A DNA stretch of 41,933 nucleotides from Cytauxzoon felis (Eukaryota; Apicomplexa; Aconoidasida; Piroplasmida; Theileriidae), in contig JAIQCW010000166.1 of assembly GCA_020283715.1 (NCBI GenBank), positions 1 through 41,933 of the forward strand, in the 5' to 3' direction. The position numbers and the translations under genes are program-made. The notes under the pieces are model-generated. The model was not told the DNA's origin and ran no database searches. It saw nothing but the letters and a program-made list of their open reading frames with translations. Shown piece after piece: positions 14,149 to 24,732 of this stretch; positions within the stretch are counted from its first letter, which is position 1; each line of letters opens with the position of its first letter.

Positions 14149-14415
14149 TATAGATGAGAGTAGAAGATAATTTTTTTTTATGGACTAATAAAAGATGTAT
14201 ACATAAATGGAGGGATGATAGATGTAGAGGGGTGCTGAATAATGGAAGAAGGTGTAATCAATTGATGGAATAACGATATAAAATAATTTAAAATATCTAA
14301 AGATTTAAATTGGATTTGTTTCTTCCATTTAAAAAAAAATATTCTTGAACATGGAAAATGTAGCATTACCTCTAAATACGACGAATATAAGGACCCTTTG
14401 TCTCTTTAAAAAAAA

Positions 14416-16409
14416 ATGGTAAATTCAGATGAAGAAGATGATGATATTTTTGGGAAAGATGTTAAAGACTTGAAGAAATTTAATTTAGAATCGTCATCTG
14501 ATGATGAATTTGTTGAAAATATTGATTTAAGTAATACTACCGATAGTAAACTTGAACATCACTACAGAATTGGTCAAAGTGTATACAAAAATGATGTTAA
14601 AAAAACTGAAAATATCATCGATGAAATCAATAAAATATTCGATGACTCAATCGCAGATCTTAATCATACACCAAATCTATTCACCGATGATGAACACTCA
14701 TCCGATGATAATAACCAAAATCCATTATCTAATAATGATACCTCTGCTATACCTGAGGTTACAGCTAGTGTTCCACTCGGCGTTCCACCTGATGTCAGTC
14801 CTGCCGTCAGCTCTTCCAATTATCTATCTCTAAAGAGTATAGCCACTCCCGGAGATCGTGGCGGAAGTGTAGTGATTGGACCTCGAGTGGAACCCGCAGC
14901 TGATCTAAGGGAAGCGGAGGGACAACTAAATAGAAGAGCCACCACGGCGAGTGGAAAGACATCAGGTGTAGCAACAAATAGGAAGAGAAGGGTGAATAAG
15001 GCTTCGAGTGGAGCGAATGTTAGGAGAAGGAATATTAAGTTAAAGGAGGATCCGGATTCGACTACTATAATACCTATTGATGATGATGATGATGATGATA
15101 ATAATAATAAAGTTGTTAGGAGAGGTAGAAGATTACGTAAAGCTCGTAGATTAATGAGTGAAGAATCATCACCTATTGATACATTTGATGTCGTTCAATA
15201 TGTAGAAGATGTTGATATACAACTCAGTTTTAAAGGTCGACCTGTAAAAAAAAGTATTGAAATATATAACGATAATGATAATTATGATGATGAAGAATAT
15301 CTGCCATATGAAACTAAAAAAAAATACAACTCCAAAAAGAAAAAACGTAAAAATAAGTACGTCATTCTTATATCCATCCCATATCAACATCTCCAACCGG
15401 GGTTCAATCCAACTCTCTTTCCCACTGCCGTGGAGGCTCTCCACCTAAGGTCGTCCTGCAGACAGCTCTTCTATTTATTTCCCCTTCCAGCTCCCGTAGA
15501 TCGCTTCCAGGTTCCACTTGAGGTCTCCACCTGAGGTTACATCACTGTCTTCCACTACTTCATTTTTACCTCTGAAATTTGAAGGAAATCCTAAATTTCT
15601 GGGGAAACTCATGAAGATTGTGGAGTGAATATTGAATGTATTTCTAATTTCAATATCTCATTGAAAAGGACTTTGATGATTGTATTGAGTTTACTCATCC
15701 TCACTTCATTCCAATTTATATTCATTGAGATATCCTCGTTTATGTGGATTCTGTCACTTTAGTCGTATCTCGTCGAGATTAGATTTATAACCTCAAGTGG
15801 ACTACCCGCAGCTGATCTCAGGGAAGCGGAGGGGGAAGTAAACAGAAAAGCCACCACGGCTAGTGGCAACGGTAGGAATGTAACCTCAGGTGGAGTTGAT
15901 TGTTTATATAAATATATTGCAAATATAGTGTATCATCTGGTACATCTAGATCAAGGTCTAAAAGGGTTGATTCGATTACTAATGAAGAAGATGGAAAAGA
16001 AGAAGAAGTTGAGGATGACGATATTCATCAATTATTATGTTTAAAATTTGCTATTATTGATCAGAATCAATCATTGATTAAGGATGCACGATTGAATAAG
16101 GTATATGTGAAGACGAGTGAGACTTTGGGTAATTTAGTTGCTAAATTTGGTGATTTATATAATTTATCACCAGATTTATATAAAGATGTTAAAGTATATA
16201 TAGATGGTGATATAAAGAATCATGATATTAAGATTGGTGATAAGAATTTATATATTGAAGATGGTGATCAAATAGATGTAAAATTTCCTATATTAGGTAT
16301 TAATAAGAATATAATAATAAAAGAAGATGAAGATGAAAGTATAGATGATATAACATTAACATCAACAGATGATGTAGATGTGGATGTGGAGTGTATAGAA
16401 ATAGATTAA
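14416..16409 (+). CDS. RAD60/NIP45-type SUMO-like domain protein, two exons
   Basis: Exon 1 is 14416-15356 and exon 2 is 15929-16409 (473 residues), joined through a 572-nt intron with a GTACGT donor and ATATAG acceptor in matching phase. The N-terminal half is acidic, with clusters such as SDEEDDDIF, and has a lysine-rich stretch before the intron. Exon 2 ends in a ubiquitin-fold segment: LCLKFAIIDQNQ, then KVYVKTSETLGNLVAKF, VKVYIDGD and YIEDGDQIDVKFPI, the RAD60-SLD pattern of Rad60, Esc2 and NFATC2IP, which act in SUMO-dependent genome maintenance. Assignment to the domain is good; orthology is inference. Within exon 1, residues about 113-185 are an element (14751-14969) read without stops, giving PPDVSPAVSSSNYLSL and ATPGDRGG. 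If translated this is a large foreign insert in a disordered region. Confidence 0.78.
14751..14969. repeat. Hairpin element inside coding exon 1 (reverse C, forward A)
   Basis: Reverse unit C with hairpin CTCTAAAGAG, a short spacer, then forward unit A and a CCACGGCGAGTGG tail. It is in frame with the host gene and has no stop. Splicing it out at the nearest GT and AG would shift phase, so it is more likely translated. Confidence 0.85.
15392..15894. repeat. Composite element in the intron of the SUMO-like gene: reverse B, module D, forward A
   Basis: Reverse tails and unit B, module D at about 15541-15790 including the TCTCGTCGAGA palindrome, then forward unit A with tail CCACGGCTAGTGG and a final ACCTCAGGTGGA. 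Confidence 0.85.
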
Positions 16410-16444
16410 TATTTAATATCATAATAGATATATTTATATATATA

Positions 16445-19072
16445 ATGAATGATATAAATTTATGTATAAAATATTTAAATAATATAAATAATGATAATTT
16501 AATAGAATTCATTGATATATTATATAAATTACGTATAAAATATCGTATATTTTATGATTCTAATTTAATTAAATTAAATTCTATACATGTATCATATAAA
16601 AATAATAAAAATATATCAAATATAAAACAATTTATAAGATTATCATATAAAAATATATTAATTTATATAAAAAATTTAATTGATATTAATAAATTTAATG
16701 ATTTTATATTAAATATTATAATAAAATTAATAAAATTAGAAGAAAATCTTATAAATATATTTAATATTAATAATAATATTACTATAATTATATTAATTGA
16801 ATATATAATTGGTATAATGTTATGTAATGATTATTATAATACTGGTATAATACAAGAATTATTATTAAATAATTTTAAATATTATTTACCATTATCTATG
16901 ATAAATATAATTAAAAATTATAATAATTTAAATGAATATATATGGTTTAATAATATTAATAATCTATTTCTATCTAGATTTATTATATTTCTAACGAAAT
17001 TACCAACACCAATAAATATAAATGATATTAATAATAATCTTAATATCACAAAAAAAGATCTAACCATACATATATTGTCTATTAATAATTTAATAATCAA
17101 TAATCAATCCATCATAAATACATCATACAATGTAAGTCGTCCACCAGAAGTCCAATCCAACTCTCCACCTGAGGTCAGTCCTGCCGTCAGCTCTTCCATT
17201 TACCTATCTCTAAAGAGTAAAGCCACTCCCGTAGATCGTGGCGTTAACCCGGAAGAACGTAAATTTTCAACCCGGAGGAACAAATATTTTATCAACCCGG
17301 AAGAACAGACCTCAAGTGGAAGTGGAATACCTGGAAGCGATCTACGGGAGCTGGAAGGGGAAGTAAATAGAGAAGCTCCATGCAATGGGAAAGATGGATG
17401 TACCTCAAGTGGAGCCGGTAGAACTAGACCTCGGGTAGAAAGTAGTATTCAGGTTAAAAGAATGAGTAATGTAATGGATGATTTAGTTTTGAATGTTAAA
17501 AAGAGGATGGTAAATGATGTGGATAAATGTACTGATGATAGTGATGATAGTTCAATTGAATATGAGAATGATAGTGATAATGGATCTGATGATATAATAA
17601 ATTGTACAATTATAGAACAATTAAAAAAGAAATATAATAAAAATTATATTGATTTATGGTGTTTTTTATTATTTGATTTTAATTTATCTATAGATTTAAT
17701 TATAATTTTAATTGAATCATTACCATTAAAAGTTATACCATTCATGGATAATCCATTAATATTAACTAATTTATTAAAAAAATTACTCAATCATAATAAT
17801 ATCAACCTCTCTATACTCTCACTCTATTCACTATATACACTCGTACATTATGGACTCAATGAAATCATACCATTTACCAATACAAACAACACTATACCCG
17901 AAATCCAATCCAACTCTCCACCTGAGGTCCAACCCAACTCTTTCCCACTAGGCGTGGAGCCTTCATCCAATTACCTATCCCTAAAGGGTAATGCCACTCC
18001 CGGAGATCGTGGCGAAGAGAAGGAGGAAGAAGAACAGAAAGTGTTAACCCGGAAGAACGTAGATGTTCAACCCCTAAGAACAGGAATTCTACACGGAGGA
18101 ACAAAGGTTGTAAACCCGGAAGAACAAACCTCCACTGAGGTCCAACCCAACTCTTTCCCACTAGGCGTGGAGCCTTCATCCAATTACCTCCCCGTAAACG
18201 GTAATGCCACTCCCGGAGATCGTGGTGAAGAATCCGAGACGATCAATGGGAGTCGAGGTGAAGTAAATAGAGAGGCCACCACGGCTAGTGGAATGACGAC
18301 TAGTACTGGACCTCAGGTGGATCCCGTAGCTGATCCCAGGGAAGCGGAGGGGGAGGTAAATAGAGAAGGCCGTCTGCAAGACAAGGATAAGACCTCAAAT
18401 GGAGAAGTCACTACGCTTAGTGGAATGACTTCAGGTATAATGGATAGTGTATTGTTGAATGAATGTAATGATTTAGATATAGAATTGATGGGTATGAATA
18501 ATGATACTCGTGTATATTTTAATCGTTTATATGAGATGTTGAATATGGATGTGTTATGTAGTGAATATAATAAATATTTTATATTATTATTGGATGAATC
18601 ACTTAGTAGTAATATGTTACAATCTAGTTTAATAATAATATTTATAAAGAAGATATTAAGATTATCAACAATGACTGATACAATAATTACAAATTTATTA
18701 TTAATAATATCATATAAATTATTAATTAATCATATAAATACATCAATTAATATAATACATAATAATAATATAAAATCAAATAATAATTTTATGATTGCTA
18801 ATGAAGATATTATAGGTCAATCAAAATTTATATATTTATGGGAATTATTATTATTATTAAATCATATTAATGATGATACTAGACTTATTACTAGTAGTTT
18901 CTTTATGGATCTAACCAATAAAAATATTATCAAATATAATCTTAATGACTTTATTATACTCGATCATCAAAAAATCTTAAATAAATATATCAATAATCTC
19001 AATAATGATGACAATATCTTCAGAAAAACAATACAAACTAATACCAAACTCATCAATAATCTCTTCATCTAA
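16445..19072 (+). CDS. NOC4: Nucleolar complex protein 4 (NOC4-like, CBF/Mak21 family) carrying two element insertions
   Basis: NOC4 works with NOP14 in small-subunit ribosome biogenesis. The first in-frame ATG is 16445. The N-terminal part is an Asn/Ile-rich helical repeat region. The C-terminal CBF/Mak21-type block is recognisable: YFNRLYEMLNMDVL, KYFILLLDESLSS, SLIIIFIKKILRLS and FIYLWELLLLLNHIND with a following SSFFMDL. Read straight through, the frame is 875 residues, longer than usual because of element-derived inserts at 17141-17440 and 17895-18435. The first is flanked by a perfect GTAAGT donor at 17132 and an ATTCAG acceptor ending 17452, both in phase 0. A 321-nt intron would leave 768 residues, so it is either spliced or silently retained. 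The second has no comparable splice sites and lies just ahead of the CBF block. Confidence 0.75.
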   Translation: MNDINLCIKYLNNINNDNLIEFIDILYKLRIKYRIFYDSNLIKLNSIHVSYKNNKNISNIKQFIRLSYKNILIYIKNLIDINKFNDFILNIIIKLIKLEENLINIFNINNNITIIILIEYIIGIMLCNDYYNTGIIQELLLNNFKYYLPLSMINIIKNYNNLNEYIWFNNINNLFLSRFIIFLTKLPTPININDINNNLNITKKDLTIHILSINNLIINNQSIINTSYNVSRPPEVQSNSPPEVSPAVSSSIYLSLKSKATPVDRGVNPEERKFSTRRNKYFINPEEQTSSGSGIPGSDLRELEGEVNREAPCNGKDGCTSSGAGRTRPRVESSIQVKRMSNVMDDLVLNVKKRMVNDVDKCTDDSDDSSIEYENDSDNGSDDIINCTIIEQLKKKYNKNYIDLWCFLLFDFNLSIDLIIILIESLPLKVIPFMDNPLILTNLLKKLLNHNNINLSILSLYSLYTLVHYGLNEIIPFTNTNNTIPEIQSNSPPEVQPNSFPLGVEPSSNYLSLKGNATPGDRGEEKEEEEQKVLTRKNVDVQPLRTGILHGGTKVVNPEEQTSTEVQPNSFPLGVEPSSNYLPVNGNATPGDRGEESETINGSRGEVNREATTASGMTTSTGPQVDPVADPREAEGEVNREGRLQDKDKTSNGEVTTLSGMTSGIMDSVLLNECNDLDIELMGMNNDTRVYFNRLYEMLNMDVLCSEYNKYFILLLDESLSSNMLQSSLIIIFIKKILRLSTMTDTIITNLLLIISYKLLINHINTSINIIHNNNIKSNNNFMIANEDIIGQSKFIYLWELLLLLNHINDDTRLITSSFFMDLTNKNIIKYNLNDFIILDHQKILNKYINNLNNDDNIFRKTIQTNTKLINNLFI
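17141..17440. repeat. Element within NOC4, probable intron
   Basis: Reverse unit C, then three module F words (AACCCGGAAGAAC, AACCCGGAGGAAC, AACCCGGAAGAAC) at irregular spacing, then forward unit B with the CCATGCAATGG tail. It is stop-free in the NOC4 frame. Confidence 0.85.
17895..18435. repeat. Double element within the NOC4 coding frame
   Basis: Two reverse unit C copies (hairpins CCCTAAAGGG and CCGTAAACGG) with module F words between them, followed by the CCGAGAC/GTCGAGG variant and forward unit A. The whole 541 bp lacks a stop in the host frame. Confidence 0.85.
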
Positions 19073-19102
19073 CTCATACCATAATAAACATATTACTACC
19101 TA

Positions 19103-19632
19103 CTCCACCCGAGGTTACAACTTTACCTCCATTCCACTTGAGGTTACAGTCCTACTCTCTTCCACTAGGCGTGGTGCCTCTTCTATTTACTTCCCCTTCC
19201 AGCTCCCGTAGATCGCTTCCAGGTTCCACCTGAGGTTAATTCCTAATCTCGTCGAGATAAGTCTAAAGTGACAATATTCATGTTTGTGAGGAGATCTCAA
19301 TGAATATAAATTGTAATTAAATGAGGATCAGTAAATTCAATACAATCAACAAATCCCTTTTCAATGAAATATTGACATCAGAATTACATCAAATATTCAT
19401 TCCACAATCTCCATGAGTTTCCCCAGAAATTCAGGATTTCCTTCAAAATTTACAGGTAAAAATGAAGAAGTGGAAAACAGTGATTGGACCACAAGTGGAC
19501 TACCCGTAGCTGATCTCAGGGAAGCGGAGGGGGAAGTAAATAAAAAAGCTGACGGCAGGACTGACCTCAAGTGTAGAGCTGTCTGCGGGACGAAGAAAGG
19601 TTGGACATACAGTAGAGGTAACCTCAGGTGGA
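19103..19632. repeat. Composite element: reverse B, module D, forward A
   Basis: Lies 30 bp past the NOC4 stop. Reverse tail CCACTAGGCGTGG and unit B, module D at about 19234-19487, then forward unit A with CTGACGGCAG and GTCTGCGGGAC tails. Confidence 0.85.
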
Positions 19633-19868
19633 GATCTGTCTGTAGTATATACTTGATGTGTGGCATAATTTCTGAGGAAATATAGTATATGAGACCTTTG
19701 GTTTATGATATATTAATCGTAGCTTCTATATCCTTCGATGATGTTAATGTATTTGTCTAAATTGGTAATGTGCATAAGAGTGCGGTGTTGAATGAATGTA
19801 GACATCTGAAATGATGAATATAGAGATGAAATGAAATTGAATTTAGTAATGAATGGATATAATTGATT
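19633..19868. other. Spacer upstream of the membrane-protein gene
   Basis: AT-rich, no frame or element recognised. It could contain an unseen short 5' exon of the following gene. Confidence 0.4.
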
Positions 19869-20423
19869 ATGGTGGATGATGAATTGGATACATTATTATT
19901 AGATAATAGGCGCTGGTTACAGAAGAAGCGTATAGGTATATTATTATGTACTATACCATTGATAGATGGTATATTTATATTATTATTTATATATTTTGGT
20001 TTAAATTATACAGTAAATCTATTATTTAATATAATAATATTATGTTATATAATCATTAATATCGCAACATCTATAATAGGATATCATGGTATATTAAATG
20101 AAAATATATCAGCCTTGAGAACATTTCTAGTACTTTTTATATTAGAAAATATTATAATTTTCATATCAAATTTATTAATATTTTATATTACAATATATCA
20201 TCAACAATTCTTTACATTACATAATGGACCAAAATTATTCATCAAATTAGAAAAATATCATCATCTAGCTATCATCTTCTGGAGTTTTAATACAATCATA
20301 AGGTCATTACTATTCATAGTCATACATTATATTAATGATATCGAAAATCATCTCATCGCCTTTCATAACCATCTTCTCAATAAATCTCAACCTAACCACG
20401 ATGAATTCCACATTAATATCTAA
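19869..20423 (+). CDS. Four-helix membrane protein, unknown function
   Basis: A 184-residue product from the ATG at 19869 (MVDDELDTLLLDNRRWLQKK). Four hydrophobic segments lie at about residues 22-46, 48-70, 85-110 and 133-155, giving an even number of passes with both ends on the same side. The N terminus is acidic then basic; the C terminus is polar and His/Asn-rich. I do not recognise a family motif. No intron is needed, and the gene sits between two element blocks. AT-rich codon use resembles the neighbouring housekeeping genes, which supports a real gene. Confidence 0.65.
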   Translation: MVDDELDTLLLDNRRWLQKKRIGILLCTIPLIDGIFILLFIYFGLNYTVNLLFNIIILCYIIINIATSIIGYHGILNENISALRTFLVLFILENIIIFISNLLIFYITIYHQQFFTLHNGPKLFIKLEKYHHLAIIFWSFNTIIRSLLFIVIHYINDIENHLIAFHNHLLNKSQPNHDEFHINI

Positions 20424-20474
20424 TCTAATTCATTAGTATACCTAAATATATGAAGTAATCATTGTGTTTTCTAT

Positions 20475-20582
20475 TCCACTCGTAGTCCAATCTACATCTT
20501 CTCCACCTGAGGTTCGTCCTGCCGTCAGCTTCTCTATTTACCTCCCCCTTCGCTTCCCTGAGATCAGCTGCGGGTACCACCT
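20475..20582 (-). repeat. Hairpin element, unit A, reverse
   Basis: TCCACTCGTAGT, tail TCCTGCCGTCAGC and reverse unit A. It directly precedes a module E copy. Confidence 0.85.
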
Positions 20583-20960
20583 GAGGTTACATCCAACACA
20601 TCCTTAGCATCATCTTCCATCATTCCCATGATGGATGATCCATCACTATACTTCATCTCTACCTTCACCACATATACCCCAGAATTGTAGGGATAATAAA
20701 CACCATTTCTACTACTTTTTTACCGTCTATTGAAGATTGAGAACTAAATATAATATATACTCACATATTAATACAATTGAAGGATGATGTATAGTTATAT
20801 GAAGATATATATCTATTTATATAAATAATTATTATAACATATATACTATATTACTACTAACATGAACTGAAGTATACTACATATATAATATAGTAGTAGA
20901 CATATATAAATAATTACACTTCATAAAATTATTAAAATATTACACTTCAGTTATAAGTGT
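20583..20960 (+). repeat. Module E, second copy
   Basis: Very similar to 2049-2428 over its whole length, including the CCATCATTCCCATGATGG palindrome and the ACTTCAGTTATAA end. Here the nearest gene, a secreted protein, lies on the opposite strand with its 3' end toward the module. Confidence 0.8.
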
Positions 20961-21112
20961 CAAATTACAGTCAATTATGTTACAGCTGTCTTCATATGAC
21001 ATTTAAAGTGTAATATTGTACAGATGTTTAAATCATGGGAAATATCCCATTACGTTTTAGAGTTGTCATCTACTTTTATGTTAAACATTGAAGTATGTTG
21101 TTTGTCTTCATA

Positions 21113-21976
21113 TTATTGACTTCCAAGAGATTCTGATTTAGCTTTTGTATCCTCAGCTAATTTTTTCAATCTGGCATCAAATATTTCCTTTGTAATTGTC
21201 TCAAAACACCTACTGCTGTTCAATCCATAGTAAAATATCTTCATTTCTTTTGGATATTTTACATGTAATATTACTAAAGTTGATACTCCTGAACAAGAAT
21301 AATAAACCTTGATATAATAGCATCCGCATACATAATCCAGTAGTCTCCAAACCTGATTACCATTACCCTTAACCCTGATAATTCTAGTATTATCATCAAC
21401 AGTAAATGTATTTGAAAATAACCAACTTTCATTTTCTTCAGTTCTTGTAACACCTTCAGGAACAGGTTTTTTTAAATCTATTTCAATTTCATGCGACTTT
21501 TTCTTCCCTTCCTTAACATATGCAACATATGCCTCAAATTCTACTTGCCTTACAATTTTTTGGCCCTCTTTCAAGAGGTTGATCAGATATCCAACGACAC
21601 CTTCACTAACTCTTTTCCATTCATTGTCAACGAGAAAGTAAGTTACCTCACCATTACTACAAAACCCATCTGAATATACCAAAGATACTATTATAGGTTC
21701 GTAGTCAGTAGCCTTATTAGATTTAACCTCTATATATTTGAACTTTTCATCTTCTTTAGGTTCATAAATCACTTTATTACCATCCACAAATTTACCAACT
21801 TTATTCTTATTCTTTGGCTTAATTTTGTAAATCACCATAAAATTTTCCTCTCCATTAGTAACTTTAACTTGATCTGTTTCCTCCCTTGTGTTAATATCCA
21901 ATGATATAGGTGTATTGTTGGCTGCGATTGATATGTATTGACATAATATAATGACGATGAGCGGAAGGATATGCAT
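21113..21976 (-). CDS. Secreted protein, possible FAINT/DUF529 member
   Basis: A 287-residue product with a clear signal peptide (LPLIVIILCQYISIAA) and no later membrane helix. After cleavage it begins TPISLDINT, the kind of start seen in Theileria FAINT-domain proteins and shared with the 26884 (ELSLDLNT) and 33701 (PVTLDLSA) genes. Two rough units are visible, each with a VIYE or VWRLL-type strand and a final aromatic strand (YFLVDNEWKRV, IFYYGLN). Five of the cysteines lie at residues 218-279. It would reach the parasite surface or the host cytoplasm. The family link is by pattern only and a profile search would decide it. Confidence 0.72.
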   Translation of the reverse strand: MHILPLIVIILCQYISIAANNTPISLDINTREETDQVKVTNGEENFMVIYKIKPKNKNKVGKFVDGNKVIYEPKEDEKFKYIEVKSNKATDYEPIIVSLVYSDGFCSNGEVTYFLVDNEWKRVSEGVVGYLINLLKEGQKIVRQVEFEAYVAYVKEGKKKSHEIEIDLKKPVPEGVTRTEENESWLFSNTFTVDDNTRIIRVKGNGNQVWRLLDYVCGCYYIKVYYSCSGVSTLVILHVKYPKEMKIFYYGLNSSRCFETITKEIFDARLKKLAEDTKAKSESLGSQ

Positions 21977-22334
21977 GTTGTAAATGCGATGAATGACTGC
22001 AATATTATATCTAGTTAGAGATACATAACTTCATGTTAAGGATGAAATGCGATGTATAATTAATATACGACAACAAAACAATGGAAACAATAGTTTAAGA
22101 ATATAGAAAATTAGGCTATAAAGCACATGTATGCGATGATATTAAAATTGAAAATATTAAATTATACCAAACAACAGTATATCGTATTATATGGCATTGA
22201 TTTCTCGGAGATATTAATTCCTGGAAACTTAACACCAATAATGGGGCATTAACATGTGTAATTACCGAGCTATCTGAGAGACTCTTTGATGACCAAAAAG
22301 TGGGAAATGATAACGAGCTATATGGTATACAAAC
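21977..22334. other. Spacer upstream of the secreted-protein gene
   Basis: AT-rich, no frame or element. It is the likely promoter side of the minus-strand secreted protein. Confidence 0.4.
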
Positions 22335-22667
22335 GTTCCTCCGTGAGAATTCGTGTTCTTAGGGGTTGACATATTTTTGTTCTTCCGGGTATAATTCCGT
22401 CCTTAGGTCTTGCAGACAGCCCCTCCACCTGAGGTTACAACCACTGTTACCACTCGCCGTGGTGGCCTCTTCTATTTATTTCCCCCTCCGCTTCCCTGAG
22501 ATCAGCTACGGGTATTCCAGTTCCACTTGAGGTCCAGTCACTAACTTCTCCATCGCCACGATCTCCGGGAGTGGCATTACCGTTTACGGGGAAGTAATTG
22601 GAAGAGGCCTCCACGGCGAGTGGAACAGTGGTTGTATAACCTACGGTGGAGGTAACCTCAGGTGGAC
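22335..22667. repeat. Composite element: module F, reverse A, forward C
   Basis: Module F words (GTTCCTCCGTGAG, GTTCTTAGGGGTT, GTTCTTCCGGGT), reverse units with GTCTTGCAGAC and CCACTCGCCGTGG tails, then forward unit C with hairpin CCGTTTACGG and tail CCACGGCGAGTGG. Confidence 0.85.
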
Positions 22668-22791
22668 TAGAAGGATGGATTGGACATAGGGTGTATATGT
22701 CTCAGTATACCATTGAATAATACTTTAAACTTTATTTGTTTGACTAGTATTTGGCATTGTATGTGCGATATGAAGGGTGTATAGATGTATA

Positions 22792-23238
22792 TTAGGGTAC
22801 TGGTTGATTTGTATTATAGATGGTATTGAGATAACCCTGTATGATTATGGTAGAATAAAATTATATAAAACGTACATTATTGAATGGTGTATTTAATTTA
22901 TTAATTTTATGTATATATAGATTACCGATATATGATTTTGTTACATTTTGAGTATCATTTGGAGTATTTCCAAGTATAAATGTATCGATATGTGAGGGTA
23001 TAAATTTACATTTTAATGAATTGTTATTTATATTAATAGTAATATCATTAATATCATATAAATTTATATTTAATTTTGATAATTCATATAATATATCTAA
23101 TAGATTTATAATTTAAAATTTTTTTAAATTAAATTTACCTTTAGGATTAATATTTTCTGGTACGGTTGGATCTAATTCTAATTTAAATAAACTTTCATTA
23201 TTAAAATTATTAAATAAATTTAATTTTATCCTTTCCAT
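22792..23238 (-). CDS. Small protein of unknown function, three exons proposed
   Basis: Exon 1 23139-23238 begins MERIKLNLFNNF. Exon 2 22876-23096 contains KFIPSHIDTFILGNTPND and SYIGNLYIHKINKL. A final short exon 22792-22836 follows a 39-nt intron with the GTACGT donor used by several neighbours. The frame totals 121 residues. If the last intron is not used, the protein instead ends NVRFI at 22861. Introns of 42 and 39 nt fit the local pattern and phases agree. The conserved-looking IPSHIDTFILGN segment suggests a real, probably conserved protein, but I cannot name it. Confidence 0.55.
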
Positions 23239-23416
23239 TTTTAATTCTTAATATGATATATCTCTCATCATGAACATCTTACCACATTAACATATAAAAT
23301 TATATAATGATAAATAATTATAATTAAAAGATTAATAGTGTATAATAATAATTATTATTAAAGAGAAAATAATTTTTTTTCTTCTTTATAATAATAATTA
23401 ATTAAAAAAAATTTTT

Positions 23417-24732
23417 TTAACAACATTCCATATCTACAGGATTTGTAGGTGATATATTACTACCACTCAATTTAATAAATATAAATGATGATATCAAATA
23501 ACCAATCGAATATGCTGCACATATAACTATAAATACAGCAATATTAAATGACATAATAATCAACATCAAATAAAAATCAATAACATAAGATAAAAATGAC
23601 AATAAAAATAATATATTCGAACCAATCACAAATTTTATACAACCATTCACCTTTAAATAACGATCCCTAACACACTCTCTAATACCCTTTACAACAGGAC
23701 TTAATATAGATAAACCAGCTAATGCACATAATGCCAATAAAAATTCCCTATACTATTAAAATATATATATAATCTTCAACATGAAGTTACATCCACCCGA
23801 GGTCCAATCCACCTCTTCTTCCACTTCCACCTGAGGTCGTCCTGCCGTCAGCTTCTCTATTTAGTTATCCCTCCGCTTCCCTGAGATCAGCTACGGGTTC
23901 CACCTGAGGTTATAAACCTAATCTCGGCGAGATAGGGATAAAGTGATGAAATCCATGTTAGAAGGATATCTCAATAATATAACTCAGAATCTAATGGAAT
24001 TTAGGAAACTCAATACAATCATCAAAATCCTTTTGAATGAAGTATTGAGATTTATATTTCATTAAATATTCATTTAGATATCTTCAGTAGTTTCCCCAGA
24101 AATTCAAGATTTCCTTCAGATTTCAGAGGTAAAAATGAAGTAGTGGAAAACAATGATTGGACCTCAGGTGGAACCCGTAGCTGATCTCAGGGAAGCGGAG
24201 GGAAAAGTAAATAGAAGAGCTGACGGCAGGATGAACCTCAGGTGGGAAACAAAGTGGAATGGAGAAGATAGTGTTGTATTAATCTAAGTGAATAAACGTA
24301 CATTAGTTGTGGAGAGTTGTTCAATACCAAGGGTAATATGTTTACTATAAAAAAAGACACCATTAGCACATGCGCAACTTTTAAAACTATCCAGTTCAGT
24401 GGATTTTTTGGTATTGCCTGTAATAATTGTATGTAAGAAGATAGTTTATATTCTAAAACTCACAACAAGGTTTTTCACCATGAGTACTACTAGCTGATGA
24501 AGTACGTTTACGGGATCTAGATGTACCTAAATTATTAATAGAATATCGTTTAGTGTAATGATAATAATCACCGTCTTCATCATCATCTACTACTACATTA
24601 ACTTTATCTACTTCTTTAGATTCTACATGCTGTTCACCATGTTCATCAATAACTGCATTTACAAAATTGTTTTGTGTATAAAAAAAATGTAAATGATGAA
24701 ATAATCAAGAAATATGTGTATAGAATATTCAT
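23417..24732 (-). CDS. Ctr-type copper transporter, putative, with a +1 frame break near the start
   Basis: Exons read leftward: 24464-24732, 24302-24417 and 23417-23752. Donors are GTGAGT and GTACGT and phases agree. The C-terminal exon has three helices; helix 2 carries the MxxxM motif (LMLIIMSFN) and helix 3 a small-residue packing patch (YSIGYLISS), the layout of Ctr copper transporters. The N-terminal domain has an acidic stretch and clustered cysteines (KPCC, SCAC) that could bind copper. A signal-like start (MNILYTYFLIISSF) at 24732 is out of frame with the rest by one base. Skipping one T, for instance in the eight-T run at 24680-24687, makes the gene continuous at 239 residues. Family assignment is moderate. 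The start is the weakest point. Confidence 0.65.
23792..24246. repeat. Composite element in the copper-transporter intron: reverse A, module D, forward A
   Basis: Reverse A with tail CTGCCGTCAG, module D at about 23915-24158, forward A with tail CTGACGGCAG. The host intron is 549 nt. Confidence 0.85.

Noticed and set aside
17892..18379. Long open frames on the opposite strand inside NOC4 elements, and similar ones in many other blocks
   Set aside because: They run through the repeat consensus only, have no independent start or conserved domain, and recur wherever the element does. They reflect the low stop content of the GC-richer repeat.
24302..24652. Tesmin/TSO1 CXC-type DNA-binding domain suggested by KPCC and SCAC
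   Set aside because: Cysteine spacing does not fit the CXC pattern, and the next exon in phase encodes three membrane helices of Ctr type.
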